DNA of 64,000 nucleotides from Vibrionales bacterium SWAT-3 (lineage in GTDB: Bacteria; Pseudomonadota; Gammaproteobacteria; Enterobacterales; Vibrionaceae), in contig AAZW01000013.1 in NCBI GenBank assembly GCA_000169995.1, positions 45,736-109,735 on the forward strand, written 5' to 3'. The notes beneath the pieces were generated by a model that searched no databases, was not told where the DNA came from, and saw only the letters and a list, made by a program, of their open reading frames with translations. How positions within the stretch are numbered: the first letter of the stretch is position 1; each line of letters begins with the position of its first letter. Shown piece after piece: positions 42,965 to 52,406 of this stretch. The translations under genes and the position numbers were made by a program.

Positions 42965-43921
42965 ATGACCACACAACGCAATGACTTTGACCCAAAAGCA
43001 TACAACCCTGAATTTGAATGGGGCTTTTTAGCACCTAAATACTGGGGCACCTGGATCGCAGTAATGCTATCTTCGTTAGTTAGCTTTTTGCCTAATAGCA
43101 TTCGTTTAGCTATAGCTAAGTTTATGGCTAAGCAGGCCGTAAAAATAAAGAATAAAGCCAACCGTCGAGCGCGTGTAAACCTTGAGATGTGTTTTCCTGA
43201 GCAGTCAATGGAAGAGCGCGAAGAAGTCCTTTATAAGTCATACGTTACATCCATCTCATTTTTGATGGGCTTTGCATCCCTAACCCTTAAAAGCAAAGAT
43301 TGGTTAGAGAGTAATACGTCGATAAACGGCCTGAGTAATTTAACTGATATTACAGACAATGACGAGAATGTTATCTTGTTAGTGCCACATACGTGGGCGA
43401 TCGACATCCCGGCAGTATTACTCGCGTCACGCAATCTACCGGTGTCAGCAATGGCGAAAGCCCAGAAAAATAAACTCAGTGACTGGTTGATGCACCGTCA
43501 GCGCGTACAATACGGCGGCCGAGTTTATGACCGCAGTGGTGGTATAAAGCCTTTCATTAAGTCTGTAAGGGATGGTTACCTAGGTTATTATCTCCCGGAT
43601 GAAGATCTTGGCCGCGAGCACAGCGTCTTCGTTGACTTCTTCGCAACACAAAAAGCAACAATTTCAGGCCTTGGACGATTATCTAAGCTCAGCAAGGCTA
43701 AAATTGTTCCACTATTCGCTCAATACGATAGTAATACAGGTCAATACACTCTGGATTTCTACCCTGCTCTACCATTCCCGACAGGAAGCGAAGAGGAGGA
43801 TGCCCGCATGATGAATCAATGTATTGAAGATTATGTGAGTAAAAAACCTGAACAATATATGTGGATCTTAAGATTGCTTAAGACTCGTCCTGAGAGCAAT
43901 ATAAACCCTTATAATAGTTAG
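42965..43921 (+). CDS. lpxM: Lipid A secondary acyltransferase LpxM (MsbB type)
   Basis: 318 residues from the ATG at 42965; an adjacent TTG is rejected. An inner-membrane LPLAT enzyme with one N-terminal hydrophobic segment (about 30-50). The acyltransferase motif is Val-Pro-His-Thr-Trp-Ala-Ile-Asp (HX4D). It also has Gly-Ile-Lys-Pro-Phe-Ile, Gly-Tyr-Tyr-Leu-Pro-Asp-Glu-Asp and Pro-Glu-Gln-Tyr-Met-Trp, close to MsbB throughout. It adds the last fatty acid to Kdo-lipid A; the acyl chain used cannot be read. First of a plus-strand run into waaL. Confidence 0.9.
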   Translation: MTTQRNDFDPKAYNPEFEWGFLAPKYWGTWIAVMLSSLVSFLPNSIRLAIAKFMAKQAVKIKNKANRRARVNLEMCFPEQSMEEREEVLYKSYVTSISFLMGFASLTLKSKDWLESNTSINGLSNLTDITDNDENVILLVPHTWAIDIPAVLLASRNLPVSAMAKAQKNKLSDWLMHRQRVQYGGRVYDRSGGIKPFIKSVRDGYLGYYLPDEDLGREHSVFVDFFATQKATISGLGRLSKLSKAKIVPLFAQYDSNTGQYTLDFYPALPFPTGSEEEDARMMNQCIEDYVSKKPEQYMWILRLLKTRPESNINPYNS

Positions 43922-43937
43922 CATTACATTAAACAGT

Positions 43938-45137
43938 ATGAATATTATTAACAGAAAGCAGATTTATACAGCATTCTTACTATTACCTTACTTTTTTGCT
44001 GTTACTGGCATGTTAATTTTGGATGGTGGTGATAAAAAAATGATCCCACTATTTTTGATTAGTATCATAGTTAGTATATTAGCATTTAAAAAAGAAACTA
44101 TATTAAATAACATACAGAGCCCGTTTGTGTGGTTAATTAGCATTTCATGTATATATACTGTCTTTAGCTATTATTATCACGGATCCAGTTCTAGAGAGCT
44201 AAGAGCACTGATTGGACTTACTCTTTTCCTTATAGCTTTTCCATACAAAATACTCACTCAAAAAGTAATTCAATGGGTAGTATTGATCTGTAGTTTGGCT
44301 ATATGTGCCAATAGCGTCTATTTCAACCTTTATATAGGCATGGAACGTGATGCTGGCTATATAAACCCTATACCCTACGCGACAGCGTGCGCGTTGATAT
44401 CAATAATTGCTTTCTCGATACTGCTAGATAATCCCTCCTTGAAGGAAAAATTACTTCCTTTAGTTTCTTTTTTGATATCACTTCCACCCATTATACTCAG
44501 TGAGGCTAGAGGCATCTGGCTAGCCTTCAGTTTAAGTATCTTTTTCATACTCATTGCTAAATGTATAAAGAATCCGCCCTCAAAAAGTAAAGTGTTACTT
44601 TCCTTTGTGTTTACAGCGGTGCTAACTTCTACTGGTGCATTCTTGTTTAAAGAGAAGATAAATGAAAGATATGAAAAAACCATCTATGAAATAGAAAGAA
44701 TACAATCAAATGACTATAGCACTTCTATTGGCCTCAGACTAAAAATGTGGATGCTGGTGCCAGAACTAATAAAACAAAAACCAATACTAGGACATGGACA
44801 AGAACAGCGAGAAATATTAAGAAGTAAGTTAAAACGAGGTGAAATATCTCACCAACTGTTTTACTTCGCTTCAGCCCACTACCACAACCAATTTTTGGAT
44901 AAAATGGTAAAGTCAGGAGTTATAGGGTTAACACTTGTAATTGGACTTCTAATTTACCCACTAATGATAGTAAAAAAATTACCATCACTCGATACATATA
45001 TAGTAATCGGTTTAGTTAGCCTATTTTTTATTGCTGGATTAACGGATGTTCCCTTTAATCACCCTCAACCTTTGATGTTATATTTATTATTCCTAGTTCC
45101 TATATGCTCAAGATGTAAGAGAGTTACCGATGACTAA
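43938..45137 (+). CDS. waaL: O-antigen ligase WaaL
   Basis: 399 residues with about 11-12 hydrophobic segments and the Wzy_C domain. Ser-Glu-Ala-Arg-Gly-Ile-Trp-Leu-Ala near 192 and Gly-His-Gly-Gln-Glu-Gln near 290, then a periplasmic loop with His-Tyr-His-Asn-Gln-Phe near 320, are typical of WaaL ligases. It joins undecaprenyl-linked polymer to core-lipid A. Its place beside lpxM and core genes favours ligase over a second polymerase. AT-rich. Confidence 0.85.
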   Translation: MNIINRKQIYTAFLLLPYFFAVTGMLILDGGDKKMIPLFLISIIVSILAFKKETILNNIQSPFVWLISISCIYTVFSYYYHGSSSRELRALIGLTLFLIAFPYKILTQKVIQWVVLICSLAICANSVYFNLYIGMERDAGYINPIPYATACALISIIAFSILLDNPSLKEKLLPLVSFLISLPPIILSEARGIWLAFSLSIFFILIAKCIKNPPSKSKVLLSFVFTAVLTSTGAFLFKEKINERYEKTIYEIERIQSNDYSTSIGLRLKMWMLVPELIKQKPILGHGQEQREILRSKLKRGEISHQLFYFASAHYHNQFLDKMVKSGVIGLTLVIGLLIYPLMIVKKLPSLDTYIVIGLVSLFFIAGLTDVPFNHPQPLMLYLLFLVPICSRCKRVTDD

Positions 45138-45882
45138 AATCTTTGTTATAAACTTAGAATCTTCCACGGAAAGAAGAGAGAATATTAGTCATCAACTGGA
45201 TGAACTAGCTCTTCCTTTCGAACTATTCTCTGCTATCGATGGAAGAAGCTCTCCCCATCACCCACTCATAGGTCGTTACAATGATGGTTTAAGCCAAACA
45301 TACCGAGCAAAAACACTCAGCGCCGGTCAATTGGGTTGCTATGCTAGCCATTACTTATTGTGGCAGAAGTGTGTCGAACTCAATCAACCAATAATCGTAA
45401 TAGAAGACGATGCTCTTATATTCAAAAAAGAATTTCTTAATTTCCTACAAGATATCCCTGAGATACCAGAAAGTATAGAGTGTGTTAGATTATTCAGTAA
45501 TAAACGTCGCAAATATGATTCTTACGAAGTATTTGAAGCTACATCTACTAGCATTCATAAATTCACTAAAGGGCATATGAGTGCAACAGCCTACTTCTTA
45601 AGGCCTTCAGGAGCTAAAAAACTCCTTGAGCACTCAAAAGAATGGTATATGGCTGTAGATATTTATATGGATCGGTTCTGGCAAAACGAAGTCGAGTGCT
45701 ACGGCACTGCGGCACCCTGCTTAACCAATGATCCAAAGTTTGATTCTGATATCGGATATGACAAACGCACCAACACCAGAAGTTTATTAAAGAAATGTAA
45801 GCGGGAGTGGTTCAATTTAAACGAAACCATTCAACGTCACCTACATAACATAAAATTCAAAGTTAGCATTAAAAAACAATGA
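45130..45882 (+). CDS. GT25-family lipopolysaccharide glycosyltransferase
   Basis: 250 residues. The GT25 start Ile-Phe-Val-Ile-Asn-Leu-Glu-Ser-Ser-Thr-Glu-Arg-Arg, Ala-Ile-Asp-Gly, Gly-Gln-Leu-Gly-Cys-Tyr-Ala-Ser-His, and the metal motif Val-Ile-Glu-Asp-Asp-Ala (about 94) are all present. Members usually add galactose or a similar sugar to lipo-oligosaccharide core. The start overlaps waaL by 8 bases. The exact donor is not readable. Confidence 0.88.
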   Translation: MTKIFVINLESSTERRENISHQLDELALPFELFSAIDGRSSPHHPLIGRYNDGLSQTYRAKTLSAGQLGCYASHYLLWQKCVELNQPIIVIEDDALIFKKEFLNFLQDIPEIPESIECVRLFSNKRRKYDSYEVFEATSTSIHKFTKGHMSATAYFLRPSGAKKLLEHSKEWYMAVDIYMDRFWQNEVECYGTAAPCLTNDPKFDSDIGYDKRTNTRSLLKKCKREWFNLNETIQRHLHNIKFKVSIKKQ

Positions 45883-45943
45883 ACTTTATGTGGTTAAAAC
45901 GCTCTTACACAGACAAATTAGCACAGTTTTATCGAGGTAAATT

Positions 45944-47047
45944 ATGATAGGTGAAAAATCAAATCTTTATATTTGCTCTACGGTAAGACATGTCATGCTA
46001 AGTATTTTTCACGCTGTTGAAAAAGAAAAAAAAGCAACCATCGTTTTATTTAATGATTACCAAAATATTCCTTCGACAGTTTTTAATACAGCCCACCTAC
46101 CAGAAAACATTGAAATAATATTAGCAAGTAGAGATGAGTTAACATCATCCTTAAAGAGAAAAGGCGTTATAGGCAAACTGATAATTAAATACTCAATGTT
46201 AGGAGTTCGTATACCGGAGTTTCTAAAAAAAGCCTTAATTCACTATATTAAATATTACAGAAAAGAAATTCTGCCTGATGTTAATTGTTGTGAATTATTT
46301 GTTTTCAATGATGACAACAAAATGTCCAGACTATTTCGTTTACTATTTCCAAACTACAAAATGATAGAAGATGGAATGCGGAACTATATTGAAATCCCAA
46401 TTCATGGCTCTGTTAAGAGGGTAATTCGAAAGTTAAAGCGCTACCCCTCTAACACGATGATAATGGGGGAAAGGAGAGAGTGTTTGGAAGTACACCTGCT
46501 CTCACCAGAGAAGTCACCACTAGCGATCAAAGACAAAGTAGATAAACTTGCTCTATCAAAGTCAGGGCAAGCGATAGAAATACTTTCAAAGCTATTCCAA
46601 ATAGATAATCAGAATCATCATACAGGTACTGTAATTATTGCCACACAGCCAACATCTAAAGAAAATATTCTGCGATTCAAAGATGCTAACTTTATTAAAA
46701 AGGTTTATCAAAACATCCATGAAAGAATCGTTGATGCTGGGTACCGTGTTGTCCTAAAACTACACCCTTCAGAGCCCCAAGAGACTTATAACCAATTTTT
46801 AGAGGGCGTTGAACAACTACCTCCAAAACTTCCGGTTGAGCTATTTCTTATGATGTCGAATCAAAAGATGGGTATTGTGTCTTTGTTTTCGTCAGTGGGC
46901 ATGGGGCTAGAGGAGTACTGCGATGTTTTTCAAATATTAAAACAAGAAGAAGTATCCGAAGCTATCAATACAATCGCCAGCTTTGAAGAAAATTCCAAAG
47001 AACTAGACTTTAGAATTAATCAAGTTTTGCAAAAATTTGAATTATAA
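45944..47047 (+). CDS. Sialyltransferase-like enzyme (GT52-type), candidate legionaminic acid transferase
   Basis: 367 residues with GAGG before the ATG. Three motifs shared by bacterial sialyltransferases are visible: Ile-Glu-Asp-Gly (142-144 for Glu-Asp-Gly), Lys-Leu-His-Pro-Ser-Glu (His-Pro at 274-275), and Val-Ser-Leu-Phe-Ser-Ser-Val (Ser-Ser at 316-317). The N-terminal Asn-Leu-Tyr-Ile-Cys-Ser-Thr resembles GT52. No signal or membrane segment. It sits between waaL/GT25 and the nonulosonate operon, so transfer of CMP-legionaminic acid onto core or O-unit is the most economical role. Substrate is inferred. Confidence 0.7.
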   Translation: MIGEKSNLYICSTVRHVMLSIFHAVEKEKKATIVLFNDYQNIPSTVFNTAHLPENIEIILASRDELTSSLKRKGVIGKLIIKYSMLGVRIPEFLKKALIHYIKYYRKEILPDVNCCELFVFNDDNKMSRLFRLLFPNYKMIEDGMRNYIEIPIHGSVKRVIRKLKRYPSNTMIMGERRECLEVHLLSPEKSPLAIKDKVDKLALSKSGQAIEILSKLFQIDNQNHHTGTVIIATQPTSKENILRFKDANFIKKVYQNIHERIVDAGYRVVLKLHPSEPQETYNQFLEGVEQLPPKLPVELFLMMSNQKMGIVSLFSSVGMGLEEYCDVFQILKQEEVSEAINTIASFEENSKELDFRINQVLQKFEL

Positions 47048-47104
47048 TTTTAGTACAATGCGTAAATTAGTTATCTAATCCAGTTCAACACATAGAGTAA
47101 TGCC

Positions 47105-48295
47105 ATGACTAACGCTTTATCTTTGATCGGCCGAACAGAGGCCCTCTTCAATTCTGATATAAAACGACATCAAGAAGAGCTATCGGACGTTGTTTCACAG
47201 TCTCGCTTTCTTGTATTAGGGGGGGCAGGCTCTATTGGTCAAGCTGTTACCAAGGAAATCTTCAAACGTAACCCTAAGAAGCTACATGTTGTCGATATTA
47301 GTGAAAATAATATGGTAGAGCTTGTTCGAGATATCCGTAGTTCATTTGGTTACATTGATGGTGACTTCCAAACATTTGCTTTGGACATTGGTTCTCTAGA
47401 GTACGATGCATTCATCAAAGCTGATGGTAAGTTCGATTATGTACTGAACCTCTCTGCGCTTAAGCATGTTAGAAGTGAAAAAGATCCTTACACACTGATG
47501 CGCATGATCGATGTGAATATTTTTAATACTGACAAAACGATCCAGCAGTCTATTGATGCTGGCGCGAAAAAGTATTTCTGTGTTTCAACAGATAAAGCTG
47601 CAAACCCAGTCAATATGATGGGAGCATCCAAACGTATTATGGAAATGTTCCTGATGCGTAAAAGCGAGCAAATGGCAATTTCAACTGCTCGATTTGCAAA
47701 TGTGGCATTCTCTGATGGCTCGCTACTTCACGGATTTAACCAACGTATCCAAAAACGCCAACCTATCGTGGCCCCAAACGACATCAAGCGTTACTTTGTT
47801 ACTCCTCAAGAGTCGGGAGAGCTATGTTTAATGTCTTGTATCTTTGGTGAAAATCGTGACATTTTCTTCCCGAAACTGAGTGAAGCTCTACATCTTATTT
47901 CGTTTGCAGATATCGCGGTGAAATACCTAGAGCTACTTGGTTTTGAACCTCACCTATGTGAAACAGAAGAAGAAGCTCGCCAACTTGCACATACGCTTCC
48001 AGAGCAGGGCAAGTGGCCATGTTTGTTTACTGCAAGTGATACTACGGGTGAAAAAGACTTCGAAGAGTTTTTTACAGATAAAGAAGAGCTGGATATGTCT
48101 CGATTCGAAAATCTGGGCATCATCAAAAATGAACCTCTTTATGAGCAAGAGCTTCTTACTTTGTTTGAAAGCAGCATCTCTGAGATGAAAGGTGAGCGAG
48201 CTTGGACTAAAGAGCAGATTGTGAAACTGTTCTTTACCATGATCCCTGATTTTGGGCACAAAGAAACGGGTAAATACCTCGATAGCAAGATGTAA
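47105..48295 (+). CDS. legB: LegB-type nucleotide-HexNAc 4,6-dehydratase
   Basis: 396 residues. An SDR with Leu-Gly-Gly-Ala-Gly-Ser-Ile-Gly near 38, Ser-Ala-Leu-Lys-His-Val-Arg-Ser, Ser-Thr-Asp-Lys-Ala-Ala-Asn-Pro-Val, and Met-in-place-of-Tyr Met-Gly-Ala-Ser-Lys. The extra C-terminal region (about 290-396) is typical of LegB and distinguishes it from FnlA and PseB. First committed dehydration on the way to legionaminic acid. The nucleotide (UDP or GDP) is not set by sequence alone; the PtmE-like gene downstream suggests GDP. First gene of a seven-gene run. Confidence 0.88.
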   Translation: MTNALSLIGRTEALFNSDIKRHQEELSDVVSQSRFLVLGGAGSIGQAVTKEIFKRNPKKLHVVDISENNMVELVRDIRSSFGYIDGDFQTFALDIGSLEYDAFIKADGKFDYVLNLSALKHVRSEKDPYTLMRMIDVNIFNTDKTIQQSIDAGAKKYFCVSTDKAANPVNMMGASKRIMEMFLMRKSEQMAISTARFANVAFSDGSLLHGFNQRIQKRQPIVAPNDIKRYFVTPQESGELCLMSCIFGENRDIFFPKLSEALHLISFADIAVKYLELLGFEPHLCETEEEARQLAHTLPEQGKWPCLFTASDTTGEKDFEEFFTDKEELDMSRFENLGIIKNEPLYEQELLTLFESSISEMKGERAWTKEQIVKLFFTMIPDFGHKETGKYLDSKM

Positions 48296-48307
48296 GTGGA
48301 GCATTCA

Positions 48308-49459
48308 ATGAAAGCGACATCTATTGTTGAATTTGTGAGAGATACTTACAAAACAGACGAATTTATTCCCTTACATGCACCGACTTTCGATGGCAACGAA
48401 AAAGCGTACGTAATGGAAACGATTGAAAGTACATTTGTTTCTAGCGTCGGTAAGTTTGTTAATGATTTTGAAAGAAAAATTGAAACTTACACTGGTACGG
48501 CTAAAGCTGTAGCGACAGTGAATGGCACAGCAGCATTGCATGCTGCATTGTACATGGCTGATGTTCAAAGAGGCGACTTGGTCGTCACGCAAGCTTTGAC
48601 TTTTGTTGCAACCTGCAATGCTCTTTATCATATGGGGGCTGAGCCTATTTTTCTGGATGTATCTCCAGTGAGTTTAGGGTTGTGCCCTAAGGCTGTGGAT
48701 GCATTTTTAGAAGAGAATGCTGAAGTCACAGACGCGGGGTGTATCCATAAAAAAACAGGCAGAAGAATCAAAGCCGTTGTACCAATGCACACGTTTGGTC
48801 ACCCTGTAGAGCTTGATGAACTGGTTGCCGTTTGCTTGAAATGGAACATCACGTTGGTTGAAGATGCCGCGGAAAGCCTAGGCTCGTTCTATAAGGGCAA
48901 ACACACCGGTACTATTGGTGATTTTGGTGCTGTCAGCTTCAATGGCAATAAGATCATCACCACAGGCGGTGGTGGCATGGTGTTATGTAAGACTCAAGAA
49001 TTAGGTGCGCGTACTAAACATGTCACGACGACAGCAAAAGTGCCTCATCCGTATGAGTTCTTCCATGATGAACCTGGTTTTAACTACCGCATGCCTAACC
49101 TGAATGCTGCTCTGGGATGTGCACAGATGGAAGTTATCGAGCAGTATTTGAAGCAAAAGAGATTGCTTGCAGAACGCTATAAAAACTTCTTCAAAGGTAC
49201 AGATTTTAAATTTGTCACTGAGCCAGAGTATGCGCAGTCAAACTATTGGTTAAATGCAATCATTTGTCCGGATAAAGAAAGCCGTGAAGAGATCCTCAGT
49301 GTCACAAATGATTCTGGAGTGATGACTCGGCCAATTTGGCAGCTTATGCATAGATTACCTATGTTTGAGAATGCAATACGTGGTGACCTAACTTACTCAG
49401 AGTTTCTTGAGGCACACCTAATCAATCTTCCAAGTACTCCCGTGGAAATCAAAGGCTAA
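48308..49459 (+). CDS. legC: LegC-type PLP aminotransferase
   Basis: 383 residues from the ATG at 48308, with GTGGAG 6 nt upstream; the in-frame GTG at 48296 is part of that site. DegT/DnrJ/EryC1 fold: Asn-Gly-Thr-Ala-Ala-Leu-His (about 75), Val-Glu-Asp-Ala-Ala-Glu-Ser-Leu-Gly, and the PLP Lys in Phe-Asn-Gly-Asn-Lys-Ile-Ile-Thr-Thr-Gly-Gly-Gly-Gly. It adds the C4 amino group to the 4-keto sugar made by LegB. Confidence 0.9.
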   Translation: MKATSIVEFVRDTYKTDEFIPLHAPTFDGNEKAYVMETIESTFVSSVGKFVNDFERKIETYTGTAKAVATVNGTAALHAALYMADVQRGDLVVTQALTFVATCNALYHMGAEPIFLDVSPVSLGLCPKAVDAFLEENAEVTDAGCIHKKTGRRIKAVVPMHTFGHPVELDELVAVCLKWNITLVEDAAESLGSFYKGKHTGTIGDFGAVSFNGNKIITTGGGGMVLCKTQELGARTKHVTTTAKVPHPYEFFHDEPGFNYRMPNLNAALGCAQMEVIEQYLKQKRLLAERYKNFFKGTDFKFVTEPEYAQSNYWLNAIICPDKESREEILSVTNDSGVMTRPIWQLMHRLPMFENAIRGDLTYSEFLEAHLINLPSTPVEIKG

Positions 49460-49476
49460 GTAGGTTTAATACATAC

Positions 49477-50670
49477 ATGACGCAGACACATAAAAAGGTT
49501 GCGGTCTTTACTGGTACAAGAGCAGAGTATGGTCTGCTCTTTTGGCTTTTAAAGGACATACAAAGCGATCCTGACCTAATACTTCAATTGCTTGTTTCTG
49601 GTATGCACCTATCACCGGAATTCGGTGATACTTACAAACAAATTGAAAAAGATGGCTTCAATATCGATGAGAAAATAGAGATTTTGTTGTCTTCTGATTC
49701 CGCTGTAGGTACAGCGAAAAGTATGGGGCTGGGGGTCTTAGGGTTTACCGATGCCTTGTCGCGACTAGCGCCAGATGTTCTTGTCATTCTTGGGGATCGC
49801 TTTGAAGCGCTCGCTGCAGCGCAAACAGCTATGATACTTCGTATTCCGATCATTCATCTTCATGGTGGTGAAATAACAGAAGGTGCTTATGACGATGCAA
49901 TTCGTCATGCGATTACCAAGTTGAGTTACCTACATGGTACATCGACAGACGAATACCGAAACCGAGTGATTCAACTTGGTGAATCACCAGCACGTGTCAT
50001 AAATATTGGTGCAATTGGCTTAGACCACCTAAACCGAGCGTCTTTTATGACGGTTTCTGAGTTGAGTGAATCACTAAGTTTTGAACTCACAAAACCTTAT
50101 TTTGTCGTGACTTATCACCCCGTTACTCTGGGTAACGAATCTCCAGAGGAAAGCTTTCAATCGCTTTTAGACGCATTGGATGAATACCCTGAACATCAAG
50201 TTATATTGACTTACCCTAACGCAGATGACGGTGGTCGACGCATTATCCCAATGCTAGAAGATTATGCGACAAGTCAACCAAAACGTGTCTTGGCAATCCC
50301 ATCGCTGGGGCAAGTGCGTTATCTGAGCTCCGTAAAGCATGCGGCTGCAGTTATTGGTAATTCGTCGAGTGGTATTATTGAAGTACCAGCTTTTGATGTT
50401 CCTACAGTTAATATAGGAGCTAGACAAAAGGGACGCTTGGCGGCAAAAAGTGTTTTAAACACCACTGCTACGAAAGAATCCATCAGTAGCGCGATTGGCC
50501 TCGCTGTGAGCCGAAAGTATAAAGCTGAAGATGAAAATATTGCTAACCCCTACGGGCAAGGTGATAGTAGCAAGCAAGTCATAGAGATGATTAAAGGGTT
50601 AGATTTTGATCCTTGTAAGTCTTTTTATGATGTAAACATTGAACCTGACTTAAACAAGAAAGTAGAGTGA
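49477..50670 (+). CDS. legG: Hydrolysing C2-epimerase (LegG/NeuC type)
   Basis: 397 residues. NeuC-family motifs: Phe-Thr-Gly-Thr-Arg-Ala-Glu-Tyr-Gly-Leu, Leu-Gly-Asp-Arg-Phe-Glu-Ala-Leu-Ala-Ala, His-Leu-His-Gly-Gly-Glu-Ile-Thr-Glu-Gly, and Gly-Asn-Ser-Ser-Ser-Gly-Ile. In this operon it should release 2,4-diacetamido-2,4,6-trideoxymannose from its nucleotide. The family also includes true NeuC; the neighbouring LegB/LegC decide the call. Confidence 0.88.
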   Translation: MTQTHKKVAVFTGTRAEYGLLFWLLKDIQSDPDLILQLLVSGMHLSPEFGDTYKQIEKDGFNIDEKIEILLSSDSAVGTAKSMGLGVLGFTDALSRLAPDVLVILGDRFEALAAAQTAMILRIPIIHLHGGEITEGAYDDAIRHAITKLSYLHGTSTDEYRNRVIQLGESPARVINIGAIGLDHLNRASFMTVSELSESLSFELTKPYFVVTYHPVTLGNESPEESFQSLLDALDEYPEHQVILTYPNADDGGRRIIPMLEDYATSQPKRVLAIPSLGQVRYLSSVKHAAAVIGNSSSGIIEVPAFDVPTVNIGARQKGRLAAKSVLNTTATKESISSAIGLAVSRKYKAEDENIANPYGQGDSSKQVIEMIKGLDFDPCKSFYDVNIEPDLNKKVE

Positions 50671-50677
50671 GACAATA

Positions 50678-51751
50678 ATGACTTTGATTATTGCTGAAGC
50701 GGGTGTAAACCATAACGGCCAAGAGGAACTAGCGTTTTCTTTGGTCGATGCTGCTCACAAAGCCGGAGCGGATATAGTAAAGTTCCAAACTTTTAAAGCA
50801 AAAAACCTAGTTACCGAAGAGGCTAAGCAAGCTGAATATCAAGTAGCAAATACTCAAAAGCAAGAGTCTCAGTTAGCGATGTTAAGCCGTTTAGAACTGT
50901 CGTACGAGACCCACCATGATCTCGTCAAATACTGTGAGTCCCTTGGTATTGAGTTTCTATCAACAGCTTTCGATTTAGAAAGTTTAGATTTCTTAGTCAA
51001 TGATCTTGGTTTAACGCGCTTGAAGTTGCCTTCCGGTGAATTAACGAATGCTCCTCTTGTATTGGCTCATGCTCGTACCGGTTGCGATCTTATTGTATCA
51101 ACAGGTATGGCCACACTTTCCGAAATTGAGACAGCTCTTGGAGTGATTGCTTTCGGATATACGGCAGATGAAAAAGCAGAACCTTCGATGCTAGGTTTCC
51201 AAGAAGCTTATGCATCAGAAGCGGGTCAAAAAGCGCTAAAAGAGAAAGTAACAATTCTTCATTGTACGACGGAATATCCTGCTCCAATGGAAGAAATCAA
51301 CCTAAGAGCAATGGATACGCTAGGGCGAACATTTGACTTGGCGGCAGGCTATTCGGACCACAGTGAAGGAATAACGATACCAATTGCGGCTGTTGCCCGT
51401 GGTGCTGTTCTCATAGAGAAGCATTTTACATTAGATAAAAACATGGAAGGTCCAGACCATAAAGCTTCTCTAGAGCCACAAGAGCTAGAGGCAATGGTAA
51501 AAGCCATCCGTCAGATTGAGATTGCATTAGGCTCTAGCGTAAAAACTCCTACAGTATCTGAAATGAAAAACAAATCCGTAGCGCGAAAAAGCTTAGTAGC
51601 AGCAATGGATATTGAAGAGGGTGAAGAGTTAACAGAATCTAACCTCACAATTAAGCGTCCAGGTATTGGTCTGTCCCCTTACCGTTATTGGGAACTTCTT
51701 GGCACTAAAGCAACCAAAGGATACAAAGCAGGAGAACGGATCATTGTGTGA
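50678..51751 (+). CDS. legI: Nonulosonate synthase (LegI/NeuB type)
   Basis: 357 residues. The TIM barrel starts Ile-Ala-Glu-Ala-Gly-Val-Asn-His-Asn-Gly, with Lys-Phe-Gln-Thr-Phe-Lys, Lys-Leu-Pro-Ser-Gly-Glu and Tyr-Ser-Asp-His-Ser-Glu-Gly. A C-terminal SAF antifreeze-like domain spans about 295-355 (Arg-Pro-Gly-Ile-Gly-Leu-Ser-Pro). It condenses phosphoenolpyruvate with the free 6-deoxy diacetamido-mannose. The operon points to legionaminic rather than sialic acid. Confidence 0.9.
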   Translation: MTLIIAEAGVNHNGQEELAFSLVDAAHKAGADIVKFQTFKAKNLVTEEAKQAEYQVANTQKQESQLAMLSRLELSYETHHDLVKYCESLGIEFLSTAFDLESLDFLVNDLGLTRLKLPSGELTNAPLVLAHARTGCDLIVSTGMATLSEIETALGVIAFGYTADEKAEPSMLGFQEAYASEAGQKALKEKVTILHCTTEYPAPMEEINLRAMDTLGRTFDLAAGYSDHSEGITIPIAAVARGAVLIEKHFTLDKNMEGPDHKASLEPQELEAMVKAIRQIEIALGSSVKTPTVSEMKNKSVARKSLVAAMDIEEGEELTESNLTIKRPGIGLSPYRYWELLGTKATKGYKAGERIIV

Positions 51752-51755
51752 TGAA

Positions 51756-52406
51756 GTGAACCTTCCTATTGTAATGATTGGTGGAGGTGGACATGCTAGC
51801 GTGTTAACCGATATTTTGCTGGAGAAAGGACGAGAGATTGTTGCAGTTATTAGCCCAGATGACATAACTCAACGTAGTGTTTTCGTGGGGCTTACACAAC
51901 TCTTAGAAGACGCAGATATAACGAAGTACTCACCAAGTGATGTTCTGTTGGTCAATGGTATCGGCATGATGCCAAAATCTTCACTACGAGAAAAAGTTGG
52001 ACTCTACTTTAGCCAGCTAGGCTATCGATTTGAGACCGTCATAGCATCAACTGCTCATGTTTCAAATTTTGCGTCACTAGCTGAAGGATCGCAAGTTCTA
52101 CATCAAGCAGTCGTCCAGGCCGGCGCTGAGGTAGGAGCTCACAGCATCATTAATACTGCTGCACTCATTGAACATGATTGCACTATCGGCCAGCATAACC
52201 ACATTGCACCTCGAGCAACACTTTGTGGGCAAGTAAAAACTCACTGCAATGTGTATGTGGGAGCAGGTTCAACGGTGATTCAAGGCATTGAGCTAGGCAA
52301 AGGCTGTATTGTAGGAGCAGGAAGCACTATTGTTAAAGACATAGGCTCTCAGGTTGTTACTTTCGCTAAACAAAATCAAGAAACTAAGTTGATTGAAAAT
52401 GATTAA
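51756..52406 (+). CDS. NeuD/PglD-family acyltransferase, candidate LegH
   Basis: About 216 residues. A Rossmann-like start Ile-Gly-Gly-Gly-Gly-His-Ala-Ser-Val leads to a left-handed beta-helix (about 95-205) with the catalytic-type Glu-His-Asp-Cys segment. Starts are ambiguous: TTG 51744, GTG 51756 and ATG 51774. GTG 51756 is chosen because it keeps the full first strand and lies just past the legI stop; a further in-frame start at 51666 would run deep into legI. It either N-acetylates the C4 amine (LegH role) or O-acetylates the finished sugar. No other acetyltransferase is in the operon, so LegH is favoured. Confidence 0.75.
   Translation: MNLPIVMIGGGGHASVLTDILLEKGREIVAVISPDDITQRSVFVGLTQLLEDADITKYSPSDVLLVNGIGMMPKSSLREKVGLYFSQLGYRFETVIASTAHVSNFASLAEGSQVLHQAVVQAGAEVGAHSIINTAALIEHDCTIGQHNHIAPRATLCGQVKTHCNVYVGAGSTVIQGIELGKGCIVGAGSTIVKDIGSQVVTFAKQNQETKLIEND

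Noticed and set aside
51666..51755. Longer N-terminus for the NeuD-like acyltransferase
   Set aside because: It would overlap the SAF domain of legI by 86 bases, and the extra residues do not fit the family start.
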